A stretch of DNA of 64,000 nt, taken from NCBI GenBank assembly GCA_907163375.1, contig CAJQUW010009277.1, positions 1-64,000 on the forward strand. The letters run 5' to 3'. The DNA comes from Prostheceraeus crozeri (lineage: Eukaryota; Platyhelminthes; Polycladida; Euryleptidae). Below the pieces are notes generated by a model. The model was not told the origin of the DNA. It worked only from the letters and a program-made list of their open reading frames with translations, and searched no databases. Position numbers and translations under genes: made by a program. Positions 11,694-26,012 of this stretch are shown here, one piece after another; the first letter of the stretch is position 1; the number at the start of each line of letters is the position of its first letter.

Positions 11694-11841
11694 TCCCGAC
11701 CAAGATCACAACAAGAAAACTCTGCTCACCTGAACATTGCTAGGAGGTAGTAAAAACAATTCCCGCGAAAAGTACAGGCAATTAAAAAGTAGTGCAGTAA
11801 AAGTCAATAAAATTAGTTCAGTTAAAGACCCCTACCTTACA
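11282..11841 (-). repeat. 5' LTR of the SGNH element
   Basis: 560-bp copy of 8175-8734 with the ACAT duplication just outside at 11842-11845. Contains the Gag start. Confidence 0.88.
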
Positions 11842-13017
11842 ACATATAAATGCATCTAGTATTTAAACAAAACCATATATAGATTTAGAATAAATTTGGG
11901 ACAGAGGTAAATCAGTTGACAGAATACATCAATCTGAGTTTACAGTGTTATGTCAACATTCTCCCAAACGAGCGTTGACATTTCCTGGTATAATGAACAA
12001 TTCCGTGTCCAATGATACCAAGTTTGCTTTATATCTTAAGCATGATAAAAATAACATGAAGATCACTTGAATGAAATTATCAAATTTTGAAGTATTGCTT
12101 TTCAGTACAGCATTTCAGATGAAATAAAACATACGGTTGGTGTAGCAGCTATGTATCACAGCATTTTCTTCATTTTGATGGAAACTTTATGGTTGAAATA
12201 GCACAAGAACGTGGGTGCTAAATGACCATCTCTCTGGGAATAGGTGTGCTAGGGCCTAAATGTCTAGACGCCATACAAGCAAATCTTTCAGACATGAATC
12301 AAAATAGAATGTAAAAGTGAAGTAAATGAACCAATTTTACTCTCTTAAAAAACCATGTTAAAATGCTCTCTTATGTAGACGACCTCGATCCCAGAGGTGT
12401 CGCACTTTGCACCACCTTCTTCAAATTTCTTCAGAGTTTTCACTCAATGTGTAATTAAGAAGCACATGGTAGCACTCAAACTTTGACAGGCAGTACTGGG
12501 TATGGTGGTGAACAATTGCTTAAATTTTTAGTTACAGGACCGTTGCTCCACATCACGAAAGACAAAATTGTTTTTTCAGAAACATATCTTTTAATTCATT
12601 TGTTTATTAAACAGAGTATAAAAAAAAAATTTTGAATAATTAATAAAATCGGTATTTTCCACCATGAAAATATTTATTGCTGGTATTTTCGCTTCGTTTA
12701 ATGATTGGTCCATTTTGAGTTTCCCGGTTATTTTTGTCGCGTTTAAACGTTTTTCTAATACTGCATTATATGCTTTGAAGTTTTGCCATATGCTAGAACA
12801 GTGGACAAAGAGTCTTGTTTCAAAAGTAAAGTAATGAGCATGAAGTATTTCTGGTAATCAATCGGTTTCTCTAACAGTTTCTGGTCGGTTTCTCGTAACG
12901 GTTTCGAAAGTTCCTCACGTTTTCTTCCCAAGAATCCAATCAAACATCTGATATGACAACTGGACTAACGCAGCAATTAGAGACACAACATATACAGGAG
13001 CGCCAAACACAAAATGA
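11842..13017. other. Intergenic, no gene seen
   Basis: AT-rich, only short open frames, no domain recognised. Confidence 0.5.
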
Positions 13018-13340
13018 GTAGTATGTATTGACAATCATTTTATGTAACAGAATAGAAAAATGGGAATGCTATTCGCAGCTTATAAATGAAACAGTGGTTG
13101 CTTTTTCTTATATTGTAAGACTTTGCTATATTATGTGAGTAGCATGCATTAACATTTTATTTTGTGAGACGGAATAAGAGAATGGGAATGAGCATTCGCA
13201 GCTTATAAATGAAACATTCTTTATTTTTTCTTATACTGTGTGACTTCTAGCATATTATTTGACGTAGTGGTGTGTATTGTCAATCATTTTATGTAACAAT
13301 AGAAAAATGGAAATGCCATTCCCAGTTTATGAATGTAACA
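13018..13340 (+). repeat. Degenerate ~120-bp tandem repeat, about three copies
   Basis: The words GTATTGACAATCATTTTATG, AATAGAAAAATGGGAATG and GCAGCTTATAAATGAAACA recur in the same order starting near 13018, 13135 and 13262, with substitutions between copies. Confidence 0.7.
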
Positions 13341-13539
13341 TTTTTCTAGTTGTCATATATTTACTTTGTAATCTAAACTACTTGCACATATATGTGAATA
13401 AAATATTTCAAAAAGAAAAAAGAATGTGTTTTCATTTTGCATTGACCTGTTAAAGAAATATTATTAGTCACATGATATATTTTAAAAACCTGAAAAACGG
13501 ATTTAAAAGACGTTTTTAAAAATTCATGAATTTGAAATT

Positions 13540-14035
13540 CTCAACTTTTATGATTTTCGGTGTCCTGGAACGGTCATGATTTTGGGAGTAAAATGTCATA
13601 ATCACAAATTTGAGTTTCTTAACTTTTCTGATTTTTTCGGTGTCCTGGAACGGTCATGATTTAAGCGAGAAAATTGTAATTCTCAAATTTGAGATTCTTA
13701 ACTTTTATGATTTTCGGTGTCCTGGAACGGTCATGATTTTGGGAGTAAAAATTGTAATTCTCAAATTTTGAGATTTTGAAAAATTTGAAAAATTGGGTAT
13801 TTTTAAAAACGCCCAAATTTATGAATTTAGGTCTTCATAACCTGAAAAAGGGTTCAAATTCATGAATTTATGTCGTTTTTAAAAATACCATTTTTTGAAA
13901 AAATGGTACTTTTTGAATGGACTAAATTCATGTATTTAGGTCTTAAAAACCTGAAAAAGGATTCAAATTCATGAATTTATGTCGTTTTTAAAGATACTAT
14001 TTTTTTGAATTTTATGGTGTCCTGGAACGGTCTTT
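13540..14035 (+). repeat. Degenerate tandem repeats with a GTGTCCTGGAACGGTC core
   Basis: GTGTCCTGGAACGGTCATGA occurs near 13560, 13640 and 13715 (about 75-80 bp apart), and a shorter copy lies near 14017. Between them, TTCATGAATTTA words flanked by GTTTTTAAA recur. The last copy abuts the first pogo-like transposase, so this may be its subterminal region. Confidence 0.65.
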
Positions 14036-14049
14036 TGCCCATTACTGTT

Positions 14050-15740
14050 GCGAAAGGAATGATAATTCAAGATCATCAATAAGCCGTCCAGTAACACTTA
14101 CTTGTGAACAAGAGAAATGTCTTTGTGAACTCATTTCTGATCGTCAGAAAAGAGGCTTCCCAATGACGGTTGATTCGGCTAGGAAACTCGTCTTTCAATA
14201 CTGTGATTGAAATAAATCGTGTTACACATCGCTTCAATCGGACTGAAAAACGAGCAGACTGGAAATGGTCAGCCTTCAGGAAACGAAATCCAAATGTGAC
14301 ATTGAGGCAACCAGAGAATTTGTCGCGAAACTGAGCCTTGGGAATGGAAGAAGATGGAATCAAAGCATATTATGAATGTCTTGAGGCTACTTTGTCTGAG
14401 AAAGGATTACTTAACTCTCCAAGTCGTATCTACAATGTCGACGAAACCGGCATTCAAATTGTGACTAAGGGTGGCAAGGTTTTAGCTCAGAGAGGAGCAA
14501 AGAATGTTCAAATACTTTCATCTGCTGAGCGAGGCTCAAACACGACAATTCTTGGTTGCTGCAATGTAGAGGGAAACCAATGATTATTCTCAAAGGGACT
14601 AGGAAACCCACGATTGAACCACTACCTCCAAGATCATTGATTGAAATTTCCAAATCTGGATGGATCGACAAAGAATTGTTCCTCGCATGGTTTCGGCATT
14701 TCGTCAAACATCTTCCATATCGCTCTGATAATGAGAGAGTAACTCTATCATGGACGGTCACACAAGCCATGAAAGTGTTGCCTTATTTGAAGAAGCAAAC
14801 AAGAACAATGTAGACATTTTGGGGCTTACGTCTCACACCTCAAATTATCTTCAACCCTTGGACGTAAGTGTCTACGGACCCTTCAAAAGATCTTATGGAG
14901 AGAAAGATGTCGTATTTACATGGATAGCAATCCTGAGTCGGTGATTTCAAGGGCAAATTTTGGAGAAGTCAACTGCTGCTTGGAATAAAGCATGTAAGCC
15001 TGAAAATGCCATCTCTGGATTTCGAAAGAGTGGTCTGTGCCCACTCTCATTCGATGCGATTCCTAAGCAAGCCTTTATCATTTCAAAGGAATTGTTGGGA
15101 TAGTCTGCTGATGTGATATGTTTCGAAAATGTTTATTCCGAATTTGTATCACAGAATGATACCAATGTACTGGAGAACGATGTTCCAATCGTAACGATAA
15201 ATCCAATCGAAGAGGTAGTTTTGAAAATCGAATACGACACAAATCCACCTGTAACCGATGCCCCAGTCGTGAATCATGTTGAAGAGCCATCGTGTATAAG
15301 TGAGAGTCCTATGAACATCACCGACAGTCGAGCAGATGAAATTGTTGTCGATAATGATGGTTCCTCATACCTCGTACTGGAATCAAGTACACGTATGGAG
15401 CCTCAAACATCGACTGGAGAAATTTCCTTTACAGAGTTGCTGCAGCTTCCCATACAGTCAAGTCGGAAAGCAGCTCAAGATGCCTTCAAGCGAATGAGAG
15501 AGCCTGCTTTACTCACTTATAGCTACCATTTCAATGTTAATGTCAATGAAACACCATCAACAAAGCGTTCAAACGGATGAAAGTACATGTCCTCAATGTC
15601 TGATCTCATAATACAATGATGCAAGCGGAGATGACTGGCTCCAGTGCATGGAGTGTCAGAGGTGTGAGCATGCAAAATGCGGTGGTAAAAGTACTATCGG
15701 AACATGTCAGAAACGTTATTGACTTCCTGACGAAATAGCT
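14050..15740 (+). pseudogene. Pogo/Tigger-like DDE transposase with C-terminal zinc cluster (dead)
   Basis: From about 14090 the plus strand reads EKCLCELISDRQKRGFPMTVDSARKL, the CENP-B/pogo helix-turn-helix region, then a TGA. FRKRNPNVTLRQPENLSR follows and ends in another TGA. From 14338 the DDE core reads PSRIYNVDETGIQ (first Asp). Near 14748, after a frame change, comes MDGHTSH (second Asp), and then NYLQPLDVSVYGPFKRSY (third Asp, about 35 residues later). A Glu/Ser-rich tail (15113-15580) ends near 15590-15690 in CPQC...DDWLQCMEC...CEHAKCGG, a PHD-like Cys/His cluster read in another frame. Such proteins cut and paste DNA with a TA target. At least two stops and several frame changes make it inactive. 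Its ends are not clear; sequence repeating TTAGGCAAGT/TTAGGAAAGT at 15905-15970 and 18945-18955 may be its right end. Confidence 0.85.
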
Positions 15741-16331
15741 TGACTGAATTTCATTGACAGAGTTTGACTAGTCCTATGCTACGTACGTATCAACATGATT
15801 AATACGAAGTTGGATAACCTTTTTTACTTTCTCAATTCATAATTTCAGATGGTGATCCAGACTTTTTTGGACTTAATTTTCGTGTCTTACTGCTTGATAA
15901 GCAACAAAATAAGTGTCCATATTTAGGCAAGTAGCGTCCATAATTAGGAAAGTGGAGTGTTCAAATTAGGCAAGTGAGATGTAGGGGAGGGTGTGGAGAC
16001 TTGGCCACAGTCGAGATCTCAGAAAGTAATCGTCGGAGAGCTAATCCATTTGGCGTTTCATTATCACCCAACATGCCTTGCTCGACGACGGTAATTGGAT
16101 ACTGCTGTCGATCAATGGCCTTGTCTACACAGCGTTAAGTTAATTTCAGGTCGGTTTTTGTAATTTTCCCATCATACTACGAAAGTCACGCTGTCGGGTG
16201 CACACGGTCGGAATACTCACAACTCGTAAGTGTTCATTAACTTGTCAATGGCTATCGATATCCAAACAAAGAAATTCCTCAACTTAAAGGTAGACCAACA
16301 TAATATTAAGAATTTAATGCTGAGCTATCAT

Positions 16332-16396
16332 GTGGAGAGTTGGCCACCTAAATGGCCGAGTCTCCCCATGACAATGTGATGGTGGCCAACTCTCCT
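16332..16396. repeat. Internal palindrome built from terminal-repeat-like words
   Basis: GTGGAGAGTTGGCCACC at 16332 and its inverse GGTGGCCAACTCTCCTC at 16381 flank a 32-bp spacer that itself contains GGCCGAGTCTCCCC. These words match the ends of the surrounding element. Confidence 0.7.
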
Positions 16397-16410
16397 CAAT
16401 TATTTTTCTG

Positions 16411-18115
16411 ATGCATGAGCATGCGTTTAACAAGAGGAACATAGATGAATTCTTCGACAAGCTGGAAGAAGTTATCCAGGCATCCCAACTCCGAGGCAAA
16501 CAGATCTACAATCTTGACGAAAGCGAATTGACAACTGTCCAGAAGATGCCAAATGTCATTGGAAAGCGGAGAGTGAAGCAGGTGAGGCAGATAGCGAGCC
16601 GAGAGCGAGGAGAACTGGTGACCGTCTGCTGCATAGTTTCGGCCATTGCAGGTACCGTTCCTCCTGTCTTAGTCTTTCCTCGAAAGAGATTTCACGATCC
16701 AATGATGGCCAATGCTCCGGTGGGAAGCATCGGTTTGGTAACTGGCAATGGCTGGATGAATTCCGACACTTTCGTGAAAGTTCTGAAGCGCTTCAAAGCT
16801 CATGCTAGGCCGACCCCGGACTATCCCGTTGCTGATAATGGACAACCACGAGAGCCATCTGTCACTTCCTGCCCTCTCATTTGCAAAGGAAAGCAACATT
16901 CACATCCTTACTTTAGTGCCGCATTAGTCACAGGACGCAGCCGCTTGACAAGAGTGTGTTTGACCCCATGAAGAAATTCTATAACGCAGCAGCAACTTCG
17001 TGGATGATGCAGAATCCTGGACGTTGTATCACGATGTACAATGTATCACAATTTGTACGAGAAGCTGTACTGAAAGGTTCGACTCCTGCAAGCATTCAAT
17101 CAGGATTCAAGGCAACTGGAATTTGGCCATTCAATAGAAACATATTCGATGAAGAGGATTTCGCACCGACATCGGTTTTTACTGATCCACAAACCTCCAA
17201 TTCCTCCGAGCCTCCTCTGATGTCATCAGCTGCTCCACAGACCTCCAGTTCCTCCGAGCCTCCTCTGATGTCATCAGCTGCTCCACAGACCTCCAGTTCC
17301 TCCGAGCCTCCTCTGATGTCATCAGCTGCTCCACAGACCTCCAGTTCATCCGAGCCTCCTCTGATGTCATCTGTTGCTCCACAGACCTCCAGTTCCTCCG
17401 AGCCTCCTCTGATGTCATCAGCTGCTCCACAGACCTCCAGTTCCTCCGAGCCTCCAATGACGTCATCAGCTGCTCTACAGACCTCCACATCCTCTGATGA
17501 CTTTGTGTCACCATCAGTTTTCAAAGGATATCCGAAGGTAAGCGCTTGAACATTAGGACAGTAGGTAGAATTGTAAAATATAAATTACCTGGGTAAGCAA
17601 AATATTTTTATGTGTCGTGCTGTAGTTTTGCACATTAATTGAAAAATAGACTTAAACACGCAAAATATGACTCATATAATTCGTGTACTAACTCATGTTG
17701 CTGAAGCTAAGCGAAGAATGTTTCTCTTAATATCTTTTCAGGCGATTCCAGGGATTCCGAAGACCAGACAACGCAGATATCGACCCAAAGCCATATGATT
17801 GCGACATCAGATAGTGAGATGAAGCGAATTCAAGAAACAAAGTCTCCATTGAGGGGTGTCAAGAGATCTAGCACCAAGCAAGGAAGCGGATAACCTACGT
17901 CTCAAGGAATCGCATCTCAATCCTCAATCAAGACCAAAGAAAGAGCCGGGCCGAAGAAAACAGCAAAGGCGAGAAGAACTGAGAGCTGTCCCATTTGCAG
18001 CAATTCTTATGAGTCCTCTGGACTTGACTGGTTCTTGTGCAGCTCATGCGAGAAATGGGTGTGTGAGGAGTGCTTTGGGAATTGTTTGTGTCAGGTGTGT
18101 TTGTTTAGTTCTTTG
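16411..18115 (+). pseudogene. Transposase of the second pogo-like element (dead)
   Basis: Reads FNKRNIDEFFDKLEEVIQ, then KQIYNLDESELTTVQ (first catalytic Asp), then an Arg-rich core and GWMNSDTFVKVLKRF. In a second frame near 16830 comes MDNHESH (second Asp). From about 16925 TQPLDKSVFDPMKKFYN gives the third Asp, followed by GFKATGIWPFNRNIF, the usual end of the pogo DDE domain. A Ser/Pro-rich minisatellite tail follows. A GTAAGC at 17540 and a pyrimidine-rich TTTTCAG at 17743 suggest an intron. Beyond it, one stop apart, the frame ends in CPICSNSY...DWFLCSSCEKWVCEECFG, a PHD-like zinc cluster matching that of the first element. The N-terminal DNA-binding domain is not visible. It is inactive through at least two frame breaks plus a stop. 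Confidence 0.82.
17180..17490 (+). repeat. 48-bp minisatellite inside transposase
   Basis: About six near-identical 48-bp units, each encoding 16 residues of the form PQTSSSSEPPLMSSAA. The period is a multiple of three, so the frame is kept. Confidence 0.92.
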
Positions 18116-18906
18116 TGATTGAATCTCACCGGAGAAAATGATGTCGTGATCCAGAACCTAGCCTACATGTAAACATGGTTGATATAACCAATGCCACTTT
18201 TAGTTTTGCTGTTTTTAGAAAAAGCATGCAGTGAGAATGACATTATAGTATGCAACGAGATGGCACCAGAGACTAATCTTTTTATATTTTTAGTTGTTGT
18301 CACGTGAGTATCGAATCACAAGGCGATGTGCTTGTGACAGAATTTTGCGATTTTTGTTTGTATTTTTTGTATGCAGCATAATCGAGATTCGAGATGATGA
18401 CCGATTAGCCTAAATATGGTTTTTGATACAAAAGGCTGGTATTTTTTGTGATCTTTTATAATCATAGATCTATAGGCCTATGGTCCAAACAAGTAGCGAT
18501 CAATATTTTATCATGGAAATTAGGATAAGTCGGAAAGGCCTGATAGGCCTAATTTGGCAAAGAATATGAAGCTATGAGCTCAAAGTCTTCTCTGTATGAT
18601 ATCATGGGTTATTTTGTGTGTTGATTATATCATGTTATAGGTGCAATTAATGCACATATAACTTGTGTACTAAAATTTATAAGTGGCCAAGTCTCCTCTA
18701 CCTGTGGCCAAGTCACCCCAAGTTTGTATGTAATTATAAAACTGAAATTAATCTATCTTGTAGTGATCGTGAGAGGTCGGGCTAATTGTCCTTTTTATGT
18801 AATACGCTAGTGCATATGTAGCAGAAGTTTCAAGTCAATCCATCCATTAGTTTGTGAAAAAACTTTAAAAAAAGAAAAAATCAAATCTGGGTGGCCATGT
18901 CTCCCC
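18115..18906. other. 3' part of second pogo-like element, non-coding
   Basis: AT-rich, no reading frame of note. GTGGCCAAGTCTCC and GTGGCCAAGTCACCCC at 18680-18720 repeat the terminal motif. Confidence 0.5.
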
Positions 18907-19141
18907 TAATGCTTTAGATAGGGTGTAGTCAAAAGTGTCCGAATTAGGAAAGTTTACCCTAATTGCTGGCTTTGAGATAGCAATGAGCAAATTGTGTTAA
19001 TAAATGGCTTCTGGTGAAATTCTAGATGTGGACAAATCATCTTGAAAAAAAATTAATGCTGATGTTCATGATAACTTCAACGACTTACAATTTCAATGAA
19101 AAAGTAAACTTTCAGAAAATCAGAATTCTATAGCTAGTCTT

Positions 19142-19535
19142 ATCCCACTACAAAAGGATTCACCGGAAAGACGTCGGAACGAGGTTGATAGTCGGAAATT
19201 TTTTTGACCCCCGACATGTTCATTCTGACCTCATTTCTTTGAATTAATGCAGAAATTTTGGGTTTTTTGATTGACCTAATTGTAGCATAATTACTCAAAC
19301 AAGCTTCAGAAAGGTGACATGTATGGAAAGGATATAGAACACTTAATTCTTGATCAAATGACGCTTTCATGTAATTCCATAGGAATTCTACTTGCAAAAT
19401 AGCAGGTAGGTCGAGATGCGGTGTCTTTTTTATAATGAGGCTTCGGTTTCCGACCTAGCGAGCATCGACCATGCGGACATCCTCGGAACGAGTTCGTTTT
19501 CAACTTCGGACCGACGTATTTTTTTCTAGTGGGAT
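19142..19535. repeat. Small MITE-like inverted-repeat element
   Basis: ATCCCACTA at 19142 is matched by TAGTGGGAT ending at 19535. Inside, ACGTCGGAACGAGGTTGA pairs imperfectly with the inverse of TTCAACTTCGGACCGACGT. About 394 bp. No target duplication was found, so the ends are uncertain. Confidence 0.55.
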
Positions 19536-19539
19536 GTAA

Positions 19540-20719
19540 CCAACATTTCCATTAGACAGCATTTTCTCAATTCTTTTATCATTTGCAATTTTGATTAACA
19601 TTTTTTTTAAAAAAAGTTGGAAACTCATTGACTCAACAATCAGCGATAGTTGAAAAATGATCGGCAAATTTTTTGAATCAAAAATTACTATGAAATTCAA
19701 ATCAGTATAGGTTAGGTCTACGGGGAAGCACGTGCCGTGTACTTGCACAGCTGCCGAAGAAAAGCAAAAACAATTTCTTCAACGCGACATATATTTGATT
19801 TTTTGCTATACAGGATATGTTAGCTCTGTACAGAAATGCAAAAATGAACAATTATTCAATGTTTACAGAAATGATAGTGTTTTTCAAGCAAAGCTCGTTT
19901 AATACAAAACGCAAGTACTATTTAATGAAATTATAGGTACAGGTGGACACCCACATTAACAAAGGCAAAATATTTACAATTTTATGTTACAAGCATCACA
20001 ACTGAAACTAAGCTGAGTGACTGATTAACAACCAAGCAAGCTTAGATAAATCTCAAAATTGATTTACATCTCTTTGAAAAGGACCAATTTTACGGATACT
20101 AATGAACATGTCTAGATCTAATAAAATCTGCGTAAAAAATTATGATAATACTTATCCGCATTTGAAAAATCAATATAGGACTGCGAGCAGAACGCATTTT
20201 CGACTTTAACTGCATTCCATGACAAAAGACGATTTTGTAATCCTACAAAATCCATTTGATCGTAAAGTATACATGTAGAGAGTGATATGTGATATGGCGC
20301 AAGATAAATAGATCTCTTAAGAAATAGGGAATCGATATGACGATGACGATGGATACTTGACACTCAAAAAAGAAAGGCGCCTTACAGATGCGCCAAACTG
20401 ATTGTGATACTAATTGCTGTATGGTGAATTAACAGAAAATATAACGAAATTTTTCTTCTAAAACTCTTGAAAAAAATCATTTGGTATTGTAATCAATGAT
20501 GAAATAACAATTTCAAAATCATGAATGGATTGACTGATTTTACACTCCATGTATGAAAATTCATGGCTGTGACGATTGAAGATATTGTGAAACGTTGACA
20601 ATTTATCTCATTCCTTAATTACTTGAATCAGGCAACAAGTTTAAAAGAATAAATGAATCGATAAAAATCAGAAACTGGATAACCGATTACGGAATGAAAA
20701 GCAAAACCAGGTATTGCTC
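19540..20719. other. Downstream flank of the TTBK gene
   Basis: AT-rich, no gene seen. Presumably includes the TTBK 3' UTR (minus strand), but I could not place a convincing polyadenylation site. Confidence 0.4.
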
Positions 20720-21804
20720 TTAATCGGTTGTAGATGAGCTGATGTCCCGTGGACTATTGGCAAGGCTATTTGTGAACAGACTGTTGTTATTGACTGGACG
20801 ATATCTTCGCCTTCGAGGTCGACCTGCTTTAACATTGCCGGGTGGAGCTGGTCGTTCAGGAGGACGTGGATTAAAGAGACGCCCATCCTCCTCTAAATGC
20901 ATCGAATTGACGAGTAAAGCCTGCTTCGATAAGGGTTTCACATCATATGAATGTCTAAGTAGCTGTAGAAGCATATCTGCACTAACACTACGTTTTTCAC
21001 TGTCAGCTTTTGCAGTTAAAAAGTCATCAACAAGATGAGTCCGAGAAGCAGAATGAACCCGATTTGCAGTTCCCCTACGAGTATGACCTGCAAAAGGTCG
21101 GTCATGTTCTCCAACATAACTATGGGTCCGATGAATATCACAATCTGATTTGGAAATTTTCAATGTAGTATTGCCACGACGACGTTTGGTTGCATTTGTG
21201 GAGTCATCTTGCTGTTCAAGCTGCGTTGGACCTTTATGAGACTGCTTAGAGTTGCCTCGGTTCCGAGTTGGACTGCGCTTCACAATATCTCTACCCTTTT
21301 TTGCTCGGGGAAGAGTTGTGACAGTTGGCTCATTACTTGATTCTGCCGAATCACATATTGCATTGGAATTATTGTTTGTCATTTTTGTAATTCGAGTCCG
21401 TGGTTTTGGTTGTGCACTGGTGACAGAGCAACCAGACAAAGTTCGAGATATAGCGTTGCCATCTTGGCGATCACGACTTCTTTGTCTAGAACGACTATCT
21501 CTTTGGCTAGGTGAGCATCGACCATTGCCACCACTGCGAAATTGGTGCTGAGATGTATATGACTGATTAGTAATTGTAGCTGTTGAAGATATCGTTCCAT
21601 TATTCGGTCCAATTCGCCTTTCTGAACGGGGTTTTGGGGTAGGGCGGCGCTCTGCGCTTTGGGAGCGACCTCGTCGACGATTACTACCAGATTCTTGAGA
21701 TCGATCACGTGAATATGAGTCACGTGATGGCATTTCGATAACACTTGCACTACTACGTCGTTTGGCACTGCTACTGCGAGTATGTCCAGTAGCACGCACG
21801 TCAA
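20720..21804 (-). CDS. TTBK homologue, C-terminal exon
   Basis: An open minus-strand frame of about 360 residues ending in a TAA at 20720-20722. It is very rich in Arg, Ser, Thr and Asn (RDRSQESGSNRRRGRSQS, RSPTRNRGNSKQSHK). The last 90 residues look more ordered: SVSADMLLQLLRHSYDV, then KPLSKQALLVNSMHLEEDGR and a PPERPAPPG...GRPRRRRY basic end. Upstream of 21804 the sense strand reads TAATAG, a possible splice acceptor, with the frame open across it. It follows the kinase exon on the same strand with the same composition, so I join it to that gene. In the family the long basic tail binds microtubules or partner proteins and sets location. The exact splice pair is unresolved because the plausible donors and this acceptor do not agree in phase for every combination. 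Confidence 0.72.
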
Positions 21805-21829
21805 CTATTATGTTGTATTGTTAATTACT

Positions 21830-24622
<2,793 letters not shown>

Positions 24623-26003
24623 AAAAGAAGTATAATTTGTCAGTATTGCTTCGCTTATCAATATTTTATGCATCAGAATGCTAGCATCAAGTTCATGCAT
24701 TAAATTCTTTGGATATTATACAACACAGAATTTCTGGGTCTCAGTGTCAATCTGTGATTTGAAAACACATCATTCATTAAAATATTTGGATGACAGACAT
24801 GGCAAAATGGACTTTATTTTCAAAAGTGCTTCGTAAAACAGGATGGTGGCAAATTCCCGGGCGATTTTAGGGCGAATTCATCGGATTTCCACGATATTTT
24901 TTTCTATATCGACCAAAATATGTTATTCCAATTGCACTTTTCAAATAATTTATCCGGACACTTCCTTAAACAATTTCGAAATATCTTCCGTTTGAATTTT
25001 GGCACTAAATATCGACGTGTATAAATAATAATGACCGATATTCAGTTTTTTTAGAAAAGACAAATTCTGTAAGCAGTGGTTCCTAAATTTTTAAACACAT
25101 AGGTTTTGTGATTAAGTGCCAAGTGACGAAATCAGTGCAAAAAATACAATAAGTACATCGTCACCACCCTGCATAAGGTCCGCTTTTTATTTTCAGCTCA
25201 TTAAAGTAAATTCAAAAAAGAGCATTAAATAAAAAAAATTATGTGAAGAAAATTAAAAACTCTATATAGCCACCTAATCTGCTTCATCGAGAATCCTACA
25301 ATTCGCCCTAATTTACTAATGTTGAGATTCATCGCGATCTTCATAACAACATTTGTCTTTTGAAATGCTTTCCTACCCTACATCTATACACCTTACAATT
25401 ACTAAGGGACCTGTACATCGACAAATCGAATGATAAAAAACTTGCACAATCCTATTATGTTAAAGCTTACTTTATTAACAATGTACTAAGCCAGCTATGC
25501 CGTTAGCCAGTGTGAAAATAGGCCTGCCAAAAAGGACCCAATAATCATGTATTTTACATGGACATCAAAAGATGCAGTGCCCCTTGGAACCCATGAAAAA
25601 ATATTTAATGTTTGAAAAACAGGTCAGCAGAGGGATCAGTGATCTAATTCAAGCAAATCTTGTTTGAAATTGTTGAAACGTCTAGTAGAACCACTGCGTT
25701 ATGAATAAGATAGCATATACACAATCGGTTTCAATTGGTTTGCATACACGGTTGTAAAATACAATCTTCCTCAGGAGATGCAACATAGATGGATATTCTA
25801 ATGTGGTACATGCAAAAAGCTTTTGAAATTAAAAGTAATGCCTAGAAAATACAGATGATGCATGAGTGCCTGTAGAATGCAGCCTAGAAGCAGTCTAAAG
25901 AATCAGTTCATATTACATGTACTTTGGCCTAGAAATTGGATAGAGATTTAGGTTCATAGAAATGGGTTTTTGGAGGACGTGTTGCATGCTTAATCCATAA
26001 GGC
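24623..26003. other. Upstream of TTBK: intron or intergenic
   Basis: AT-rich, no coding potential recognised. Probably contains the first intron and perhaps a non-coding first exon of TTBK. Confidence 0.45.
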
Positions 26004-26012
26004 CAGCCTGTC

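Larger units (their letters stand above)
8175..11841 (-). mobile_element. Non-autonomous LTR element with Gag, protease and SGNH-like domain (fossil)
   Basis: A 3.67-kb element on the minus strand, bounded by 560-bp direct repeats with TGTAA...TTACA ends and flanked by the 4-bp duplication ACAT (8171-8174 and 11842-11845). In sense direction the 5' LTR is followed by TGGTGGCAGC, a primer-binding-like site, and the 3' LTR is preceded by the purine tract GGAGGAGGGGATAG. The 2.5-kb interior holds a Gag with zinc knuckle, an aspartic protease, an arginine-rich repeat tract and an SGNH-hydrolase-like domain. No reverse transcriptase, RNase H or integrase is visible, so movement would depend on another element. 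The two LTRs differ at one position that I noticed (CTAGCAGG versus CTAGGAGG), so it is young. The visible parts look largely whole; at most one or two breaks, or family-style frame changes, separate them. Confidence 0.85.
15984..18906 (+). mobile_element. Second pogo-like DNA transposon, TA-flanked
   Basis: Left end GGGGAGGGTGTGGAGACTTG and right end CATGTCTCCCC form short imperfect inverted repeats (TAGGGGAGAC...TGGCCAC type). TA dinucleotides lie at 15982-15983 and 18907-18908, as expected for pogo/Tc1-mariner insertion. GTGGCCAAGTCTCC-like words recur near both ends. It sits inside sequence resembling the right end of the first pogo-like element, so it inserted later. Confidence 0.75.
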
